Assembly (NCBI GenBank): GCA_947646735.1
Contig: CANTFK010000710.1
Location: forward strand, 62,001 to 126,000
Direction: 5' to 3'
Origin: Peronospora farinosa
Lineage: Eukaryota > Oomycota > Peronosporomycetes > Peronosporales > Peronosporaceae
DNA length: 64,000 bases
Below the pieces are notes generated by a model. It was not told where the DNA came from and made no database searches. It worked only from the letters and a program-made list of their open reading frames with translations. The position numbers were made by a program, and so were the translations under genes. Positions 1 through 10,826 of this stretch are shown piece after piece (position 1 is the first letter of the stretch; each line of letters begins with the position of its first letter).

Positions 1-1924
1 ATATTAAAACCCATTGGAGCGGTAGCACCATCGCAGCAATGTTAACGAAGAGCTGAGGGGCAAGGACACACACACACAGCTTCAGAAAACTCATCTCGGT
101 AGACCGTAAGTTTGAGCTGTTGCGGCCTTCCTGTTTATGCCTCAACAACCTCGACATTTTGACGCCCTCGTGAAGCTACGAAGCAGAATCCTTGTCTTAT
201 AAAGCTTGCGTGCAGTTTCGTTGACATATATATACACTACAACTTGCAAGAACACACAGCTTCGTTGATCGGTGCACATTTTTTAGTAGAGGTTACAATG
301 CAGCCACTCGGTATACGATGTAGTATACGTGACCGAACAGCTAGGAACGACGACGCAAGTAGACAAGATGTAGGAGCCGACGCAGAATGAACTGGTCATG
401 CTAGAAAAACGAGACAGAGGATTTCAATAGTTCTGGCAACGGAAGACCCGACAGTGCAGGAGAATCCCATTGCAACCGTCCTGAGAGAATGCTTTAAGAA
501 GAGTATAATTTGGCCATGCACCACCATCAGATCCTAGGCAACAGCTAGCTTCAAGATACACATTAGTTACACATTCACGCGACATTGCTATCGTTTGCAA
601 ATCTTTTTAGAAAACCTAACAAGTATATAATTCAGTGAGTGGACGTCCAGCGGACGTGATCCACTTACTAAACACTAGTTCAAGCTAGGCACCGAAACTT
701 CCCTGTGATTCGCTTGATCCTCGAGTCAAGCGCTCTCTGACCACAGGTAGACATACAACAATGTAGTACAACAATTCGTACTCTGCATCATCCAAGCTTT
801 TACATTGACAGCTTCTTCGCGCTCTTTGTGCCATGATACTTTCTGTTATCGGAAGCTTTACTTAAGTGCTGCACTGCATTCGACGGCTTATTGAAGCACG
901 CCTAACACCCTGAATTCCATCAGATCGAAAGTTGGCTTCCTGCTATACATGTGCCAGTTACCACCCAGCATCACGCTACTGTTGTTCATATAGAAGGGCT
1001 GACTGTGGGAGATCCTACGATCGCTTCCATTAATCGCTGCATCTCGCACTCGTAATGCTATTCCCAATCAAGACATCGTGGTCTTGCCATCGACGCATCA
1101 GCAAACCACCTGACATATCGCCACACGATAAAGCCATCACGCGTGAAATGCACCTCATGCCACGTGTGCATTTAACCGGGTTTAAGCTCAACGCATACCG
1201 TACAAATAACAACTGGAAGTATATTTTACAGCATCTTGCCACTTCCAATCGGCTTGTTGTCAATTTGTCACGCACTAGATCCATCAAAGTCTACTAAATG
1301 GCACAACTAATTCCCATACATAACGTGGCGCTTGTTCCACGATGAGGTTCAAGTGAGCAATCTCTCGGTATCCGCCGACCTGAATCTGTAGACGTAACTG
1401 TAAATGACGCAGCTCCTTCAAAAGTAGCTCCTCCCGTTATGCCACGTGGGACTTTGCAATACCTTTTCATCCGTTCCGTCCGTCCTACCGTCACTATCCG
1501 CTTTTTTCACCGACACTTGCGTTCTTGACCGCAAAAAGCAGAAAGAGATGAAAAGAGCTTCGTATAGACACGACGCACGAGCACCACGCATTTAACATCG
1601 TCCCGTCTTTGCTGCGGGACGTGTTTTCGACGTCTTCTGACCATCAGCCTTGTACTTGTAATTTGTATGGAAATCAATGTCGGATCTTAGCCTTCCATAC
1701 ACAACTGGTGTTTGACTTATGTAAAGTAAGTGGACCATCGAAGCTACCCATCGCAAAGAATATTCTGTGCGTCCACTTACTCAACTCAAGTCAAATTGGT
1801 CCCCACCATACATCCACATTCGCCTCACCATTTCAAATGCTGACGACAAGAAGACTTTGACTTTTACCACCAAGAACACACTGATACTCTTGGGACCATC
1901 CCCCTCTCAAGCTTCAACATACAC
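1..1924. other. Upstream intergenic region, no gene recognised
   Basis: The stretch before the carbamoyl-phosphate synthase gene has only short overlapping reading frames on both strands (largest about 85 codons) with no recognisable motif. A CA-rich run lies near 68-80 and pyrimidine-rich stretches occur near 1500 and 1890-1920, just before the next start codon, as expected of a promoter and 5' leader. I see no convincing gene, RNA gene or mobile element here. Confidence 0.5.
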
Positions 1925-4900
1925 ATGTCGACCGTCACTTTTTCGGAAAACGCTATTCCTGCTACCAAAGCCCCAGTTTTATCTCCTGTAGCTGAAGACC
2001 TATCGGGTATCATGGACAATGCCACTTGTGGTACACTCGAACTAGCGGACGGTACGACATATGCTGGTTATTCCTTTGGTGCTGAGAAGAGCATGTCGGG
2101 TGAAGTGGTATTCAATACTGGAATGGTTGGCTACCCCGAAGCACTATCGGATCCGTCCTATTGTGGTCAGATCCTTGTCCTTACGTACCCCCTCATTGGC
2201 AATTACGGTGTCCCTGATATGAATGTCAAGGACGAGTTCAATCTGCCCAAATTCTTTGAATCGAGTACGGTTCAAATCTCTGGTCTTATTGTATCAGAGT
2301 ATTCATTCCAGCACAGTCACTGGAATGCTGTTAAATCACTAGGTGATTGGCTCAAGGAACACAATGTACCTGCTCTCTTTGGAATTGATACACGCATGAT
2401 CACGAAACGGATTCGTTCACTTGGTGCAATGCTTGGAAAGATTGAGTTTACGGGTCAACCTGCAGAGATTCAAGATCCTAATAAACTTAACCTTGTGGCT
2501 CAAGTTACTACTAAAGAAGTGACGGTGTACAATAAGGACGCGTCGCCCAAGATTGTGGCTTTTGACTGTGGTATGAAGCACAACATTATTCGTTACTTGG
2601 TCGCTAAGGGCGTCGAGCTCACAGTTGTTCCATACGACTATGACTTACCCAACAGTGAGATCCAATACGACGGAATCTTCATCAGTAATGGCCCAGGTAA
2701 CCCGACGATGGCTTCAAAGACCATTGAAACAATCCGGTGGGCTATTAACCTTGAAAAGCCCAAGCCTATCTTTGGTATCTGCCTAGGTAACCAGATTCTA
2801 GCTCTGGCTGCCGGTGCTACGACGTACAAGATGAAATACGGAAACCGTGGAATGAACCAGCCGTGTATTGACATGCGCACTACACGCTGTTACATCACGC
2901 CGCAGAATCACGGATACGCAGTGGACTCAAACTCGCTGCCAGATGGCTGGAAGACGTTCTTTATGAACGCCAACGACAAGTCGAACGAGGGTATCATCCA
3001 CGAACACAAACCGTTCTTCTCAGTGCAGTTTCACCCGGAAGCATGCGGTGGTCCCACGGACACGGCCTTCCTGTTTGATATGTTTTTGGAGAAGGTGAAC
3101 AACGCCCCGCCAAAGCTCACAGTCATGGATACGTCTCTGTACGACCGTCCTACATTCTCCAAGGTGCTGCTGCTTGGTTCGGGTGGTCTGTCAATTGGTC
3201 AGGCTGGTGAGTTTGACTACTCCGGCTCGCAGGCCATTAAGGCTCTGCGCGAGGAAGGAGTGCACGTTATCCTGGTAAACCCGAACATTGCCACCGTGCA
3301 GACGTCCAAGGGTCTGGCTGACAAGGTGTACTTTGTGCCTGTGCGTGCTGAGACGGTGCTGGAGATCATCAAGAAAGAGAAGCCGGATGGCATCTTGGTG
3401 AGCATGGGTGGTCAGACAGCTTTGGCTGTCGGTATTGAGCTGTACCTGAACGGTGACCTCGATCGCCACAATGTCCGCGTCATGGGTACGCAGATTGAGT
3501 CTATCATTGACACGGAGGATCGCGAGAAGTTCTCTGCGAAGCTGGATGAGATCGGTGAGACTATCGCCCTGAGTCACCCGGCTACGACTGTTGAGGGTGC
3601 GCTGAAGGCTGCGAAAGATATTGGCTACCCTGTGCTGGTGCGTTCTGCTTTCGCTCTGGGTGGTCTTGGCTCGGGCTTCGCTTCCAACGACGAGGAGCTG
3701 CGCGTTCTGGCTACCAAAGCCCTTCACGGCTCGGCTTCGAAGGGATCGATCAAGCAGATTCTGATTGACCAGGACTTGCGCGGATGGAAGGAGGTTGAGT
3801 ACGAGGTTGTGCGCGATTCCAAGGATAACTGCATCACGGTCTGCAACATGGAGAACTTCGATCCTCTCGGTATCCACACGGGTGATTCGATCGTTGTTGC
3901 CCCCTCACAGACACTGTCGAATAGTGAGTACTTTAAGCTCCGCTCAACAGCGCAAAAGGTGGTTCGTCACCTGAAGATTGTCGGTGAGTGTAACATTCAA
4001 TACGCTTTGGACCCACACTCGGAGCGTTACTGCATCATCGAAGTGAACGCCCGTCTGTCCCGTTCCAGTGCTCTAGCTTCTAAGGCTACGGGGTACCCGC
4101 TGGCCTACGTCGCGACCAAGATTTCGCTCGGTATCGATCTCGTCTCTATCAAGAACAGCGTGACAAAGACCACCACGGCCTGCTTCGAGCCCAGCCTTGA
4201 CTATTGTGTTGTGAAGATGCCGCGCTGGGATCTGAAGAAGTTTTCGCGCGTGTCGAACGATCTAGGTAGCTACATGCTTTCGGTGGGCGAAGTAATGTCT
4301 ATCGGCCGTAACTTCGAGGAGTGTATTCAGAAGGCGGTGCGAATGGTGAACCCGAACCTTGACGGCCTGGATGGCAACGTCGTCGACAACGAGACGAACC
4401 CCGAGGTGCTTGATGCTCAGTTGAGTCACCCTACGGACGAGCGTCTGTTCTACGTCATCTCAGCTCTAGACGCTGGCTACACGATTGACCGCGTGCATGA
4501 GCTAACGAAGATTGACAAGTGGTTTCTGTCGAAGCTGGCTCGCATCTCAACGCTACGCCAGTCAGTGCCCAAGTTTACGCTGGATACGCTGAGTGAGCGC
4601 TACATGCGTACGCTGAAGGTGAACGGTTTCTCTGACCGTCAGATCGCTGCCCAGCTGCCGAATGCCACTGCTATGGAGGTGCGCGAGCGCCGTAAGGCTT
4701 TGGGTATATTGCCCTGTGTGAAGCAGATTGATACGTTAGCAGCTGAATTCCCAGCCCAGACGAACTACCTTTACATGACATACGGCGGATCTGAGGACGA
4801 TATCCCGACGAGTGAGGAGGCCATTGTTGTGCTTGGCTGTGGCGCGTACTGCATCGGTTCATCGGTGGAGTTTGATTGGTGCGCTGTGAGCGCTGTGCGC

Positions 4901-6424
4901 ACAGTCCGCGAGCTCGGCAAGCCTGCCATTGTGGTGAACTACAACCCGGAGACGGTGAGTACGGACTACGACGAGAGTGATCGCCTGTACTTCGAGGAGT
5001 TGAGCCTAGAGCGTGTGCTGGACATCTGGGATCGCGAGAACCCGGAGGGTGTGATTGTGTCTGTGGGTGGACAAATTCCAAACAATCTTGCCATGCCGCT
5101 ATCCCAGGCCGGCGTAAACATTTTGGGCACGGACCCGGAGAGTATCGATCAGTGTGAAGACCGAAACAAGTTCTCGGCGCTTCTGGACACGCTGGGTGTT
5201 GACCAACCGCGCTGGGCGGAGGTGAAAGAGGTGGATGCCGCCTTGGATTTTGCAAAGGAGGTGCAGTACCCGGTGCTGGTTCGCCCGAGCTACGTACTTT
5301 CAGGCGCTGGTATGATTGTGGCCTCGGACGAGAGTCAGTTGAAAGCCTACCTGAACAGTGACGCTGTGAAGATTTCACGCTCGATCAGTGTCTCGAAGTT
5401 TATCCTGAACGCCAAGGAGATCGAGTTCGACGGTGTCGCCAAGGACGGTGCCATTCTGAACTACGCCATGTCGGAGCACGTGGAAAACGCTGGTGTGCAC
5501 TCTGGTGACGCTACGCTGGTGCTGCCCGCCCAGAAACTGTACGTTGGCACGATCAAGCAGGTGAAGCGCATTGCAAGTGCCATTGCTCAATCGCTGAACA
5601 TCACAGGTCCGTTCAACATCCAGCTGATGGCCCGTGACAATGACGTCAAGGTGATTGAGTGCAACCTTCGTGCCTCGCGTACGTTCCCGTTCATCTCGAA
5701 GACTTTTGATTTGAACTTCATTAACCTGGCGACCAAGGCCATGCTCGGCCTGCCGGTGAAGTCAGTGCCGATTGCTCTGATCGACATCGACTACGTCGGT
5801 GTGAAGGCGCCGCAATTTTCGTTCACGCGTCTGCACGGCGCCGACCCGAGCCTGGGTGTTGAGATGGCCTCGACTGGCGAGGTGGCCTGCTTTGGCACGG
5901 ACATGCACGAGGCGTATCTGAAGGCTCTGTTGAGCGCTGGCTTCAAGATGCCGAAGGAGAAGAAGGTGTTGATCTCGATTGGCAACCATGACATTAAGCG
6001 TGAGTTTGCAGAGGGGGCTCTCATCCTACAGGAGCTGGGCTACACGATCTATGCTACGCCTGGCACGCATGAGTACCTGTCCACTCATGGCATCAAGAGC
6101 ATTGAGCTGCGCAAGCCTTCGGACCCAGAGAGCGACCTGCCGAGCGTGATCGATTACATCTCCTCGGGCAAGATCGAGCTTGTGATCAACGTGCCGGAGG
6201 GATTGAACAACGAGGAACTGACAAGTGGCTACAAGATCCGTCGTGCCGCGGTGGACTTTGGTGTCTCGCTCATTAACAACATTAAATGCGCGCTACTGTT
6301 TGCGCAGGCCGTGCAAAAGGTGCGGAAGCTCGAGATCTGCAACATCTCCGAGTATTACGCTATGCCCACAATCGGCTGGCGCCCGGGTCAGAAGCTCACG
6401 GCTCGCAAGATGTCCATCTTCTAA
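1925..6424 (+). CDS. Glutamine-dependent carbamoyl-phosphate synthase (fused small and large subunits)
   Basis: Intronless gene for 1499 residues. The product makes carbamoyl phosphate from glutamine, bicarbonate and two ATP, feeding pyrimidine and/or arginine synthesis. Residues about 30-395 are the small subunit with a class I glutamine amidotransferase: the nucleophile sits in GICLGN (Cys about 286) and the His/Glu pair in QFHPEA (about 367-372). From about residue 412 (VLLLGSGGLSIGQAGEFDYS) two homologous ATP-grasp halves follow, and a methylglyoxal-synthase-like allosteric domain begins near residue 1345. No aspartate carbamoyltransferase or dihydroorotase domain follows, unlike animal CAD. 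The start is the ATG at 1925; about 28 residues precede the conserved core. I cannot tell from sequence alone whether it serves arginine, pyrimidine or both. Its 3' end faces the MIC60 gene with about 290 bp between them. Confidence 0.96.
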   Translation: MSTVTFSENAIPATKAPVLSPVAEDLSGIMDNATCGTLELADGTTYAGYSFGAEKSMSGEVVFNTGMVGYPEALSDPSYCGQILVLTYPLIGNYGVPDMNVKDEFNLPKFFESSTVQISGLIVSEYSFQHSHWNAVKSLGDWLKEHNVPALFGIDTRMITKRIRSLGAMLGKIEFTGQPAEIQDPNKLNLVAQVTTKEVTVYNKDASPKIVAFDCGMKHNIIRYLVAKGVELTVVPYDYDLPNSEIQYDGIFISNGPGNPTMASKTIETIRWAINLEKPKPIFGICLGNQILALAAGATTYKMKYGNRGMNQPCIDMRTTRCYITPQNHGYAVDSNSLPDGWKTFFMNANDKSNEGIIHEHKPFFSVQFHPEACGGPTDTAFLFDMFLEKVNNAPPKLTVMDTSLYDRPTFSKVLLLGSGGLSIGQAGEFDYSGSQAIKALREEGVHVILVNPNIATVQTSKGLADKVYFVPVRAETVLEIIKKEKPDGILVSMGGQTALAVGIELYLNGDLDRHNVRVMGTQIESIIDTEDREKFSAKLDEIGETIALSHPATTVEGALKAAKDIGYPVLVRSAFALGGLGSGFASNDEELRVLATKALHGSASKGSIKQILIDQDLRGWKEVEYEVVRDSKDNCITVCNMENFDPLGIHTGDSIVVAPSQTLSNSEYFKLRSTAQKVVRHLKIVGECNIQYALDPHSERYCIIEVNARLSRSSALASKATGYPLAYVATKISLGIDLVSIKNSVTKTTTACFEPSLDYCVVKMPRWDLKKFSRVSNDLGSYMLSVGEVMSIGRNFEECIQKAVRMVNPNLDGLDGNVVDNETNPEVLDAQLSHPTDERLFYVISALDAGYTIDRVHELTKIDKWFLSKLARISTLRQSVPKFTLDTLSERYMRTLKVNGFSDRQIAAQLPNATAMEVRERRKALGILPCVKQIDTLAAEFPAQTNYLYMTYGGSEDDIPTSEEAIVVLGCGAYCIGSSVEFDWCAVSAVRTVRELGKPAIVVNYNPETVSTDYDESDRLYFEELSLERVLDIWDRENPEGVIVSVGGQIPNNLAMPLSQAGVNILGTDPESIDQCEDRNKFSALLDTLGVDQPRWAEVKEVDAALDFAKEVQYPVLVRPSYVLSGAGMIVASDESQLKAYLNSDAVKISRSISVSKFILNAKEIEFDGVAKDGAILNYAMSEHVENAGVHSGDATLVLPAQKLYVGTIKQVKRIASAIAQSLNITGPFNIQLMARDNDVKVIECNLRASRTFPFISKTFDLNFINLATKAMLGLPVKSVPIALIDIDYVGVKAPQFSFTRLHGADPSLGVEMASTGEVACFGTDMHEAYLKALLSAGFKMPKEKKVLISIGNHDIKREFAEGALILQELGYTIYATPGTHEYLSTHGIKSIELRKPSDPESDLPSVIDYISSGKIELVINVPEGLNNEELTSGYKIRRAAVDFGVSLINNIKCALLFAQAVQKVRKLEICNISEYYAMPTIGWRPGQKLTARKMSIF

Positions 6425-6714
6425 GCTGCGACGTATGTTAGTAGACTCCAGCCACTACTCTTGCTACGTGCATGTAGATATTCAAGAAGCACTCACTGTC
6501 CAGCATTAATTTCATGGCCCATACTTGTTTGCATGCTTACTACTTTATTCATGTATCGTTATCACAATCGATCGGGGTCCGAACGAAGGAGGCAAACACG
6601 TGCTATGAACTCCACCATGACGATAAGTTCTGTTGTCATTCCTCGTTGGTTCTTTACCAAACATGCAAGGGTACCGCATCGTGATTCCAAGTTCTGCTGC
6701 ACTCCATTACCCGC

Positions 6715-8992
6715 TTAAGAGCAGCTTGCTGCCAGCAATGCCACGTGCGCCTTAATCACCTTGGCCGTCTGCTCGACTGCCAACCGAGACTCCGCAGCAG
6801 AGATCCAGTCCTGAGAAACCTGAGCAGGGAGACCTGACAAACCCTTCATCTCCGCGATGGCCTTTTCGATGTCACCCGCTTTCACAGCGAATTCGGCACG
6901 AGATAAAATAGCATCAGTGTCCGTGCCCTCAATTGGGCCTCCAGGCGGGATCATTAGCAGTGACAACGCGGTGCCAAAAGCCTGACCAATGATTCCGCTC
7001 TTTTCCGGCACCAAAGCAGCACGGTGGCCGACAGACTTGACCACCTTAAAGCGTTCCTGAAGCTGGCCCACAGATGGCGCACCCTGCTCAATTACGTCCT
7101 GCGGCAGCGACTTGACGGCCGCCTGGATGAACGAGTCGTTTCTCGCCGCCTCACGCAATGCACGGATCTCGCTACGCAGCGGGGCCGCAGCCTCTATGCG
7201 GTCCGAGAGTGCCAGCGCTGCCATGGATGCCTTGTGCACGCGGTGGCTGAACGCCTCGTAAGTCGACGAATTGTCAAGAACCGTGCCAAGGGCACGCAGC
7301 TCGGCGCGGTAGTTCTCAAGCTGCTGCACTCGCTTCTCACGCTCATCTGCCAACGTCTTCTGCATCTCCTCCTTCGCCTTCTCAAGTTGCTGCGTGTAAC
7401 GATCCTCGATCACCTTGCTCTCACGGGCAAAAGTACGTTGCACCTCTGACAGCAAGCTTGCACGCTGTTGGTTCACATTGCGCGCCAGATCGTCAGCATA
7501 CTGCTTTTTAAGCGCAGCCATCTCTTCGCGCGCCTGGCGGGAAAGCAGCTCTTGCTGTAGACGTAACTCACGCGCGAGCAGTTCCTTGTGCAGCTCATCC
7601 TGGCGGCGCAGCACTTCGGCGCTCTTCTTTCGGGCGTCCTCCTCCATGTGGCGAAGCGACTCCATTAGACGCACAGCCTCCCATTTTGAGCGGTGCTTCA
7701 TCTCTGTCGCCAACTGTGTGACGCGAATAGCAAGCGCATTTGCGTCAAGTTCCTGTAATAACGTTCATGTCAGCAATTGCTACCAGTTGCAGGCTAGTAT
7801 AGATACACACATTGATCCCCGACAGGTACTGCTTGTCCATTTCGATAGCCTCAGCATCCGACTCGGCCTTCAACGAGCTGACTAGGTCGTTCTATACGAA
7901 TAAAACTCGTCAGTACTCTTAGACATGATCCGTACGCCTTTATATATGACGTACGGTTGTGGCCTGGATCTGCTTATCCATTTGGTGGGTCATGTGTTCC
8001 GGGCTGGCCTCACCAGCCAGCTCAGCAATCTTTTCACGAGCCTTGACCGTGGCCTCGTCCACCTTCTTCTCGACAGCAGTCGTGGCAGCGACTGCAGCAG
8101 CTGCAACTGCCTTAACCTCCTTCTTGAGTTTCTCCTCAGCCTTGTGCACGTTGTCCATCCTCAATTTTGGCCACAGGCTTTTTTGCCTCGACCTCCTCCT
8201 TAAGCTGAGCAGCCTTCTTTTCCGCTTTTTCCGCTTTCTTCGCCACCTTTTCGGCCTTCTTCTCAGCCTTTTTCAGCTTCTTGTCCCTTTCATCAGCCTC
8301 CAGGTCACCCTTCTCCTTCTTTTTCTCTTTCTTTTCCTTTTTCTCCTTCTTCTTTTCCTTTTTCTCCACTTCATCAGCCTCCAGGTCACCCTTCTCCTTC
8401 TTCTTTTTCTTTTTCTCTTTCTTTTCCTTCTTCTCCTTCTCCTCGTCTTTCTCCTCCTTTTTCTCCTTTTTCTCTATCTTTTTCTCCTTCTTCTCTTTCT
8501 CCTCCTTCCTCACCTTCTCCTCCTCTTCTCCTTCTCCTCCCCCTTCTCCTCCTTCGCCTCCTCCTTCTTCTCCTGTCTCTTATCAATAGCAGCATTCAAT
8601 CCTTCCAGCGAGCGTTTCTTCTCCATCGTCGTCTCTTTGCCCAGCACCAACTCGCGAAATTTAATCCAACGTGTATCATCCTTCAACGTCGTCGGATTCC
8701 ACTCTGGATTTTGCTTCACATACAAAGCCGTTGCTGCAGGTGTCGACAATAGTCCCAATAATAGCAATTTCGGTAGAAATGAGCCTGTATTCGAGTCCAT
8801 AGCAGCCGCAGCAGACGTCGACTTGGTAGCGTCTGCTGCACTCGTCACGAGGTCAATTTTACTCGGTGACTTGGCACCAATGGGCTGTACTGTACCAGGT
8901 ACGTGAGGAGCCTTGGGAGGCACGCTAAACGTACGTCGGGACTGAGCAATGGCGCCTACAGCCACACGAGTCCGCGAGACTTGACGCAACAT
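6715..8992 (-). CDS. MIC60: MICOS complex subunit MIC60 / mitofilin
   Basis: Inner-membrane protein that organises mitochondrial crista junctions. Proposed exons on the minus strand are 8992-7955, 7891-7811 and 7752-6715, joined by GT-AG introns of 63 and 58 nt, giving about 718 residues. Residues 1-25 form a basic presequence, and a hydrophobic segment (LLLLGLLSTPAATALYV) near residues 76-92 is the inner-membrane anchor. A very Lys/Glu-rich region and a long coiled coil follow, then a C-terminal mitofilin domain (for example PPGGPIEGTDTDAILSRAE) ending near 6718. Within exon 1 the readable frame changes once near 8510-8590 and back near 8136-8164; the two shifts cancel and exon length stays divisible by three. 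They lie in or next to low-complexity sequence and may be real indels or assembly errors. The family call rests on overall layout plus the C-terminal domain. Confidence 0.85.
8165..8590 (-). repeat. Purine/pyrimidine-asymmetric low-complexity repeat inside MIC60
   Basis: The plus strand is almost pure C/T here, so the coding strand is A/G and encodes Lys/Glu tracts. Two copies of a longer unit of about 80 bp (each including ATCAGCCTCCAGGTCACCC) begin near 8291 and 8370 and encode two copies of EKGDLEADE separated by KKEKK runs. All three frames of such sequence stay open and highly charged (KE, RR or GE), so indels are easily tolerated or hidden. This is the place where the MIC60 frame is uncertain. 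Confidence 0.8.
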
Positions 8993-9584
8993 GTTTCTGG
9001 ATGATATTACGTCGAACTTAACGATTTATGACGGGGAACAAATGGAATTGAAAATTGAGTCAATTTGGTCCGAGACCCTTTTTTTGTTCCAGGGACCTTT
9101 CGAGGAATCAGAGTATCAATGGTGCTAAAGCTGCGACAGGACGTACTCCAGCGTGTAACAGCAGAACGCAATGTCCGTTCAATTCTTTTCCACTTTACAA
9201 CTATAACGACATTTGTACAAGAGCCAGATGTGAAAATTGTATGTTGAAAAACTATGTACTTGCGATAGGAGATGGTAATGATTTTGACATCATATTTTGG
9301 CTGGTATTTAATAGGCAGTTCAAGCGCTCAAGACGTAAAAGCTTCAGTAGTAATAATACTTGTATAAAGATAACAAGACATTCAATAATATGTGGTGATT
9401 GATTATAGACATGGATACCGGCTGGGGTTCATTGGAGATACAAGTACGAGTGATCCGAGGGTACTGAGTGCATTTCACTTCATCCACGTTGACAAGCAGG
9501 TGTAGTACTTCAAGTACTACTTTTGATAGTATTAGTTTATGCTCTCACAATTCGTGATAGAATACCGGTAGTGCATCGGTATAC
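8993..9584. promoter_or_regulatory. Divergent intergenic region between MIC60 and FHIT genes
   Basis: About 590 bp separate the start codons of the minus-strand MIC60 gene and the plus-strand FHIT-type gene, so both promoters should lie here. The sequence is AT-rich with no coding potential I trust. I do not recognise a specific regulatory motif. Confidence 0.4.
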
Positions 9585-10591
9585 ATGGCTGCTTCGAAGA
9601 AGTTAGAGGTTCCGCTGCATAGGACGCTGCTTGTGACGGAATCGACGCTGCTGGAAGACGTGGCCAATGACGTAATCTTAGTAACGTTGCCATTACAATC
9701 AACGGACACTAAGTCGCATCCATTTTTGGTGCAATTTGTAAAAGGTGAGACGGATGTCCAAGTAATTTAGGCTGCTTGATTTAGGACAGAAACATTAACT
9801 CTGCGTTGGTACTGACGCACTGTGTTTTATCTCTTAGACTTGCTCAACTTTGATCAGTGTCTTGACCCTACTGGACGATGCTTTGGCCCATTCCGTGTGC
9901 CGTTTACTCAGATTTTCTACGAGTCCGAGCTGTCATTTGCACTGGTGAATCTCAAGCCAATTGTACCAGGTTTGCACGAGAGCTTTTGTCACAGTATGAA
10001 TCGTTTATCTAATAGTTTCTGTGCTGTACGTAGGACATGTTTTGGTAGTGCCAAAACGGCCAGTACCTCGCTTTGAAATGCTAGATGTGGACGAAGTAAG
10101 CGATTTGTGGAATACTGCCCAGGTACGAACCCTTTTAAAGACAGTAGTAGCACATAGTATGTGGTGATATGCTGTTTTTGTACTGATAGCTGGTCGGCAA
10201 GCAAGTGGAGCGTCACTACGGTGCATCTTCTCTTACATTTGCGATACAGGTATACAACTTGCACACTCGTATACTCCACCCCCGAGTCCAAATTTAAATT
10301 ACAATATCGATGCTTTGTAGGACGGTAAGGAAGCAGGTCAAACAATATTGCACGTGCATATTCACATCATCCCGCGGATTGCTCAAGATTTCAAGTGCAA
10401 TGACGACATTTACACAGAAGTAAGTTGCTATCTCATCTGAATTCTTCATCTATTTTCACGTCTCTAACAATTATTGCTCTCAGATCGAAAAGCACGAACA
10501 GACTCTGTACGTAGACAACGAGACGCGAACAGCACGCTCTGAATCGGATATGGCAGCTGAGGCCGCACTTCTCCGTCCATACTTTTCCTAA
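9585..10591 (+). CDS. FHIT: FHIT-type HIT hydrolase, bis(5'-adenosyl)-triphosphatase
   Basis: Six exons read with consistent phase: 9585-9744, 9838-9969, 10034-10122, 10190-10249, 10321-10419 and 10484-10591, all with GT-AG introns of 64-93 nt, giving 215 residues. The catalytic histidine triad is HVHIHIIPR in exon 5. Flanking blocks such as [28 protein letters not shown] and the C-terminal [12 protein letters not shown] are typical of the FHIT branch, which cleaves diadenosine triphosphate. About 65 residues precede the FHIT-like core, longer than the short animal protein (about 147 residues in total). The start is the ATG at 9585. The five introns contrast with the intronless 8 kb gene just downstream, from which it is separated by only about 235 bp. 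Confidence 0.93.
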
Positions 10592-10826
10592 CTGTCATAT
10601 ACAAAAAGGTACCATCAATATCACACAGGCGTCATTATGATGTTGAAGCTGCCTTGACCAATCAGCCCGCTTGAATCTTTTCTCCTACCGATATATCGGT
10701 AAATCTAATCGTATCTACTTTATCCGGTTAACATGTATACACCTTATTTTTTTTGCCCATCTCCAAAGGGAAACGAAGGGAACGGAATATCATCCATCAC
10801 TTCCGCATTTTCCAGTTAGAACTGGG

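Noticed and set aside
3191..5990. Long minus-strand frames antisense to the carbamoyl-phosphate synthase gene (up to 235 codons)
   Set aside because: They mirror the strong codon bias of the sense gene, have no motifs and overlap a well-conserved protein.
7959..8906. Plus-strand 315-codon frame rich in Leu/Phe, looking like a membrane protein
   Set aside because: It is the complement of the Lys/Glu repeat of MIC60; the C/T-only DNA makes any frame look hydrophobic.
10671..10826. Upstream extension of the RdRP fusion frame by about 52 codons
   Set aside because: The open frame contains no ATG before 10827 and its sequence is AT-rich with no domain-like pattern.
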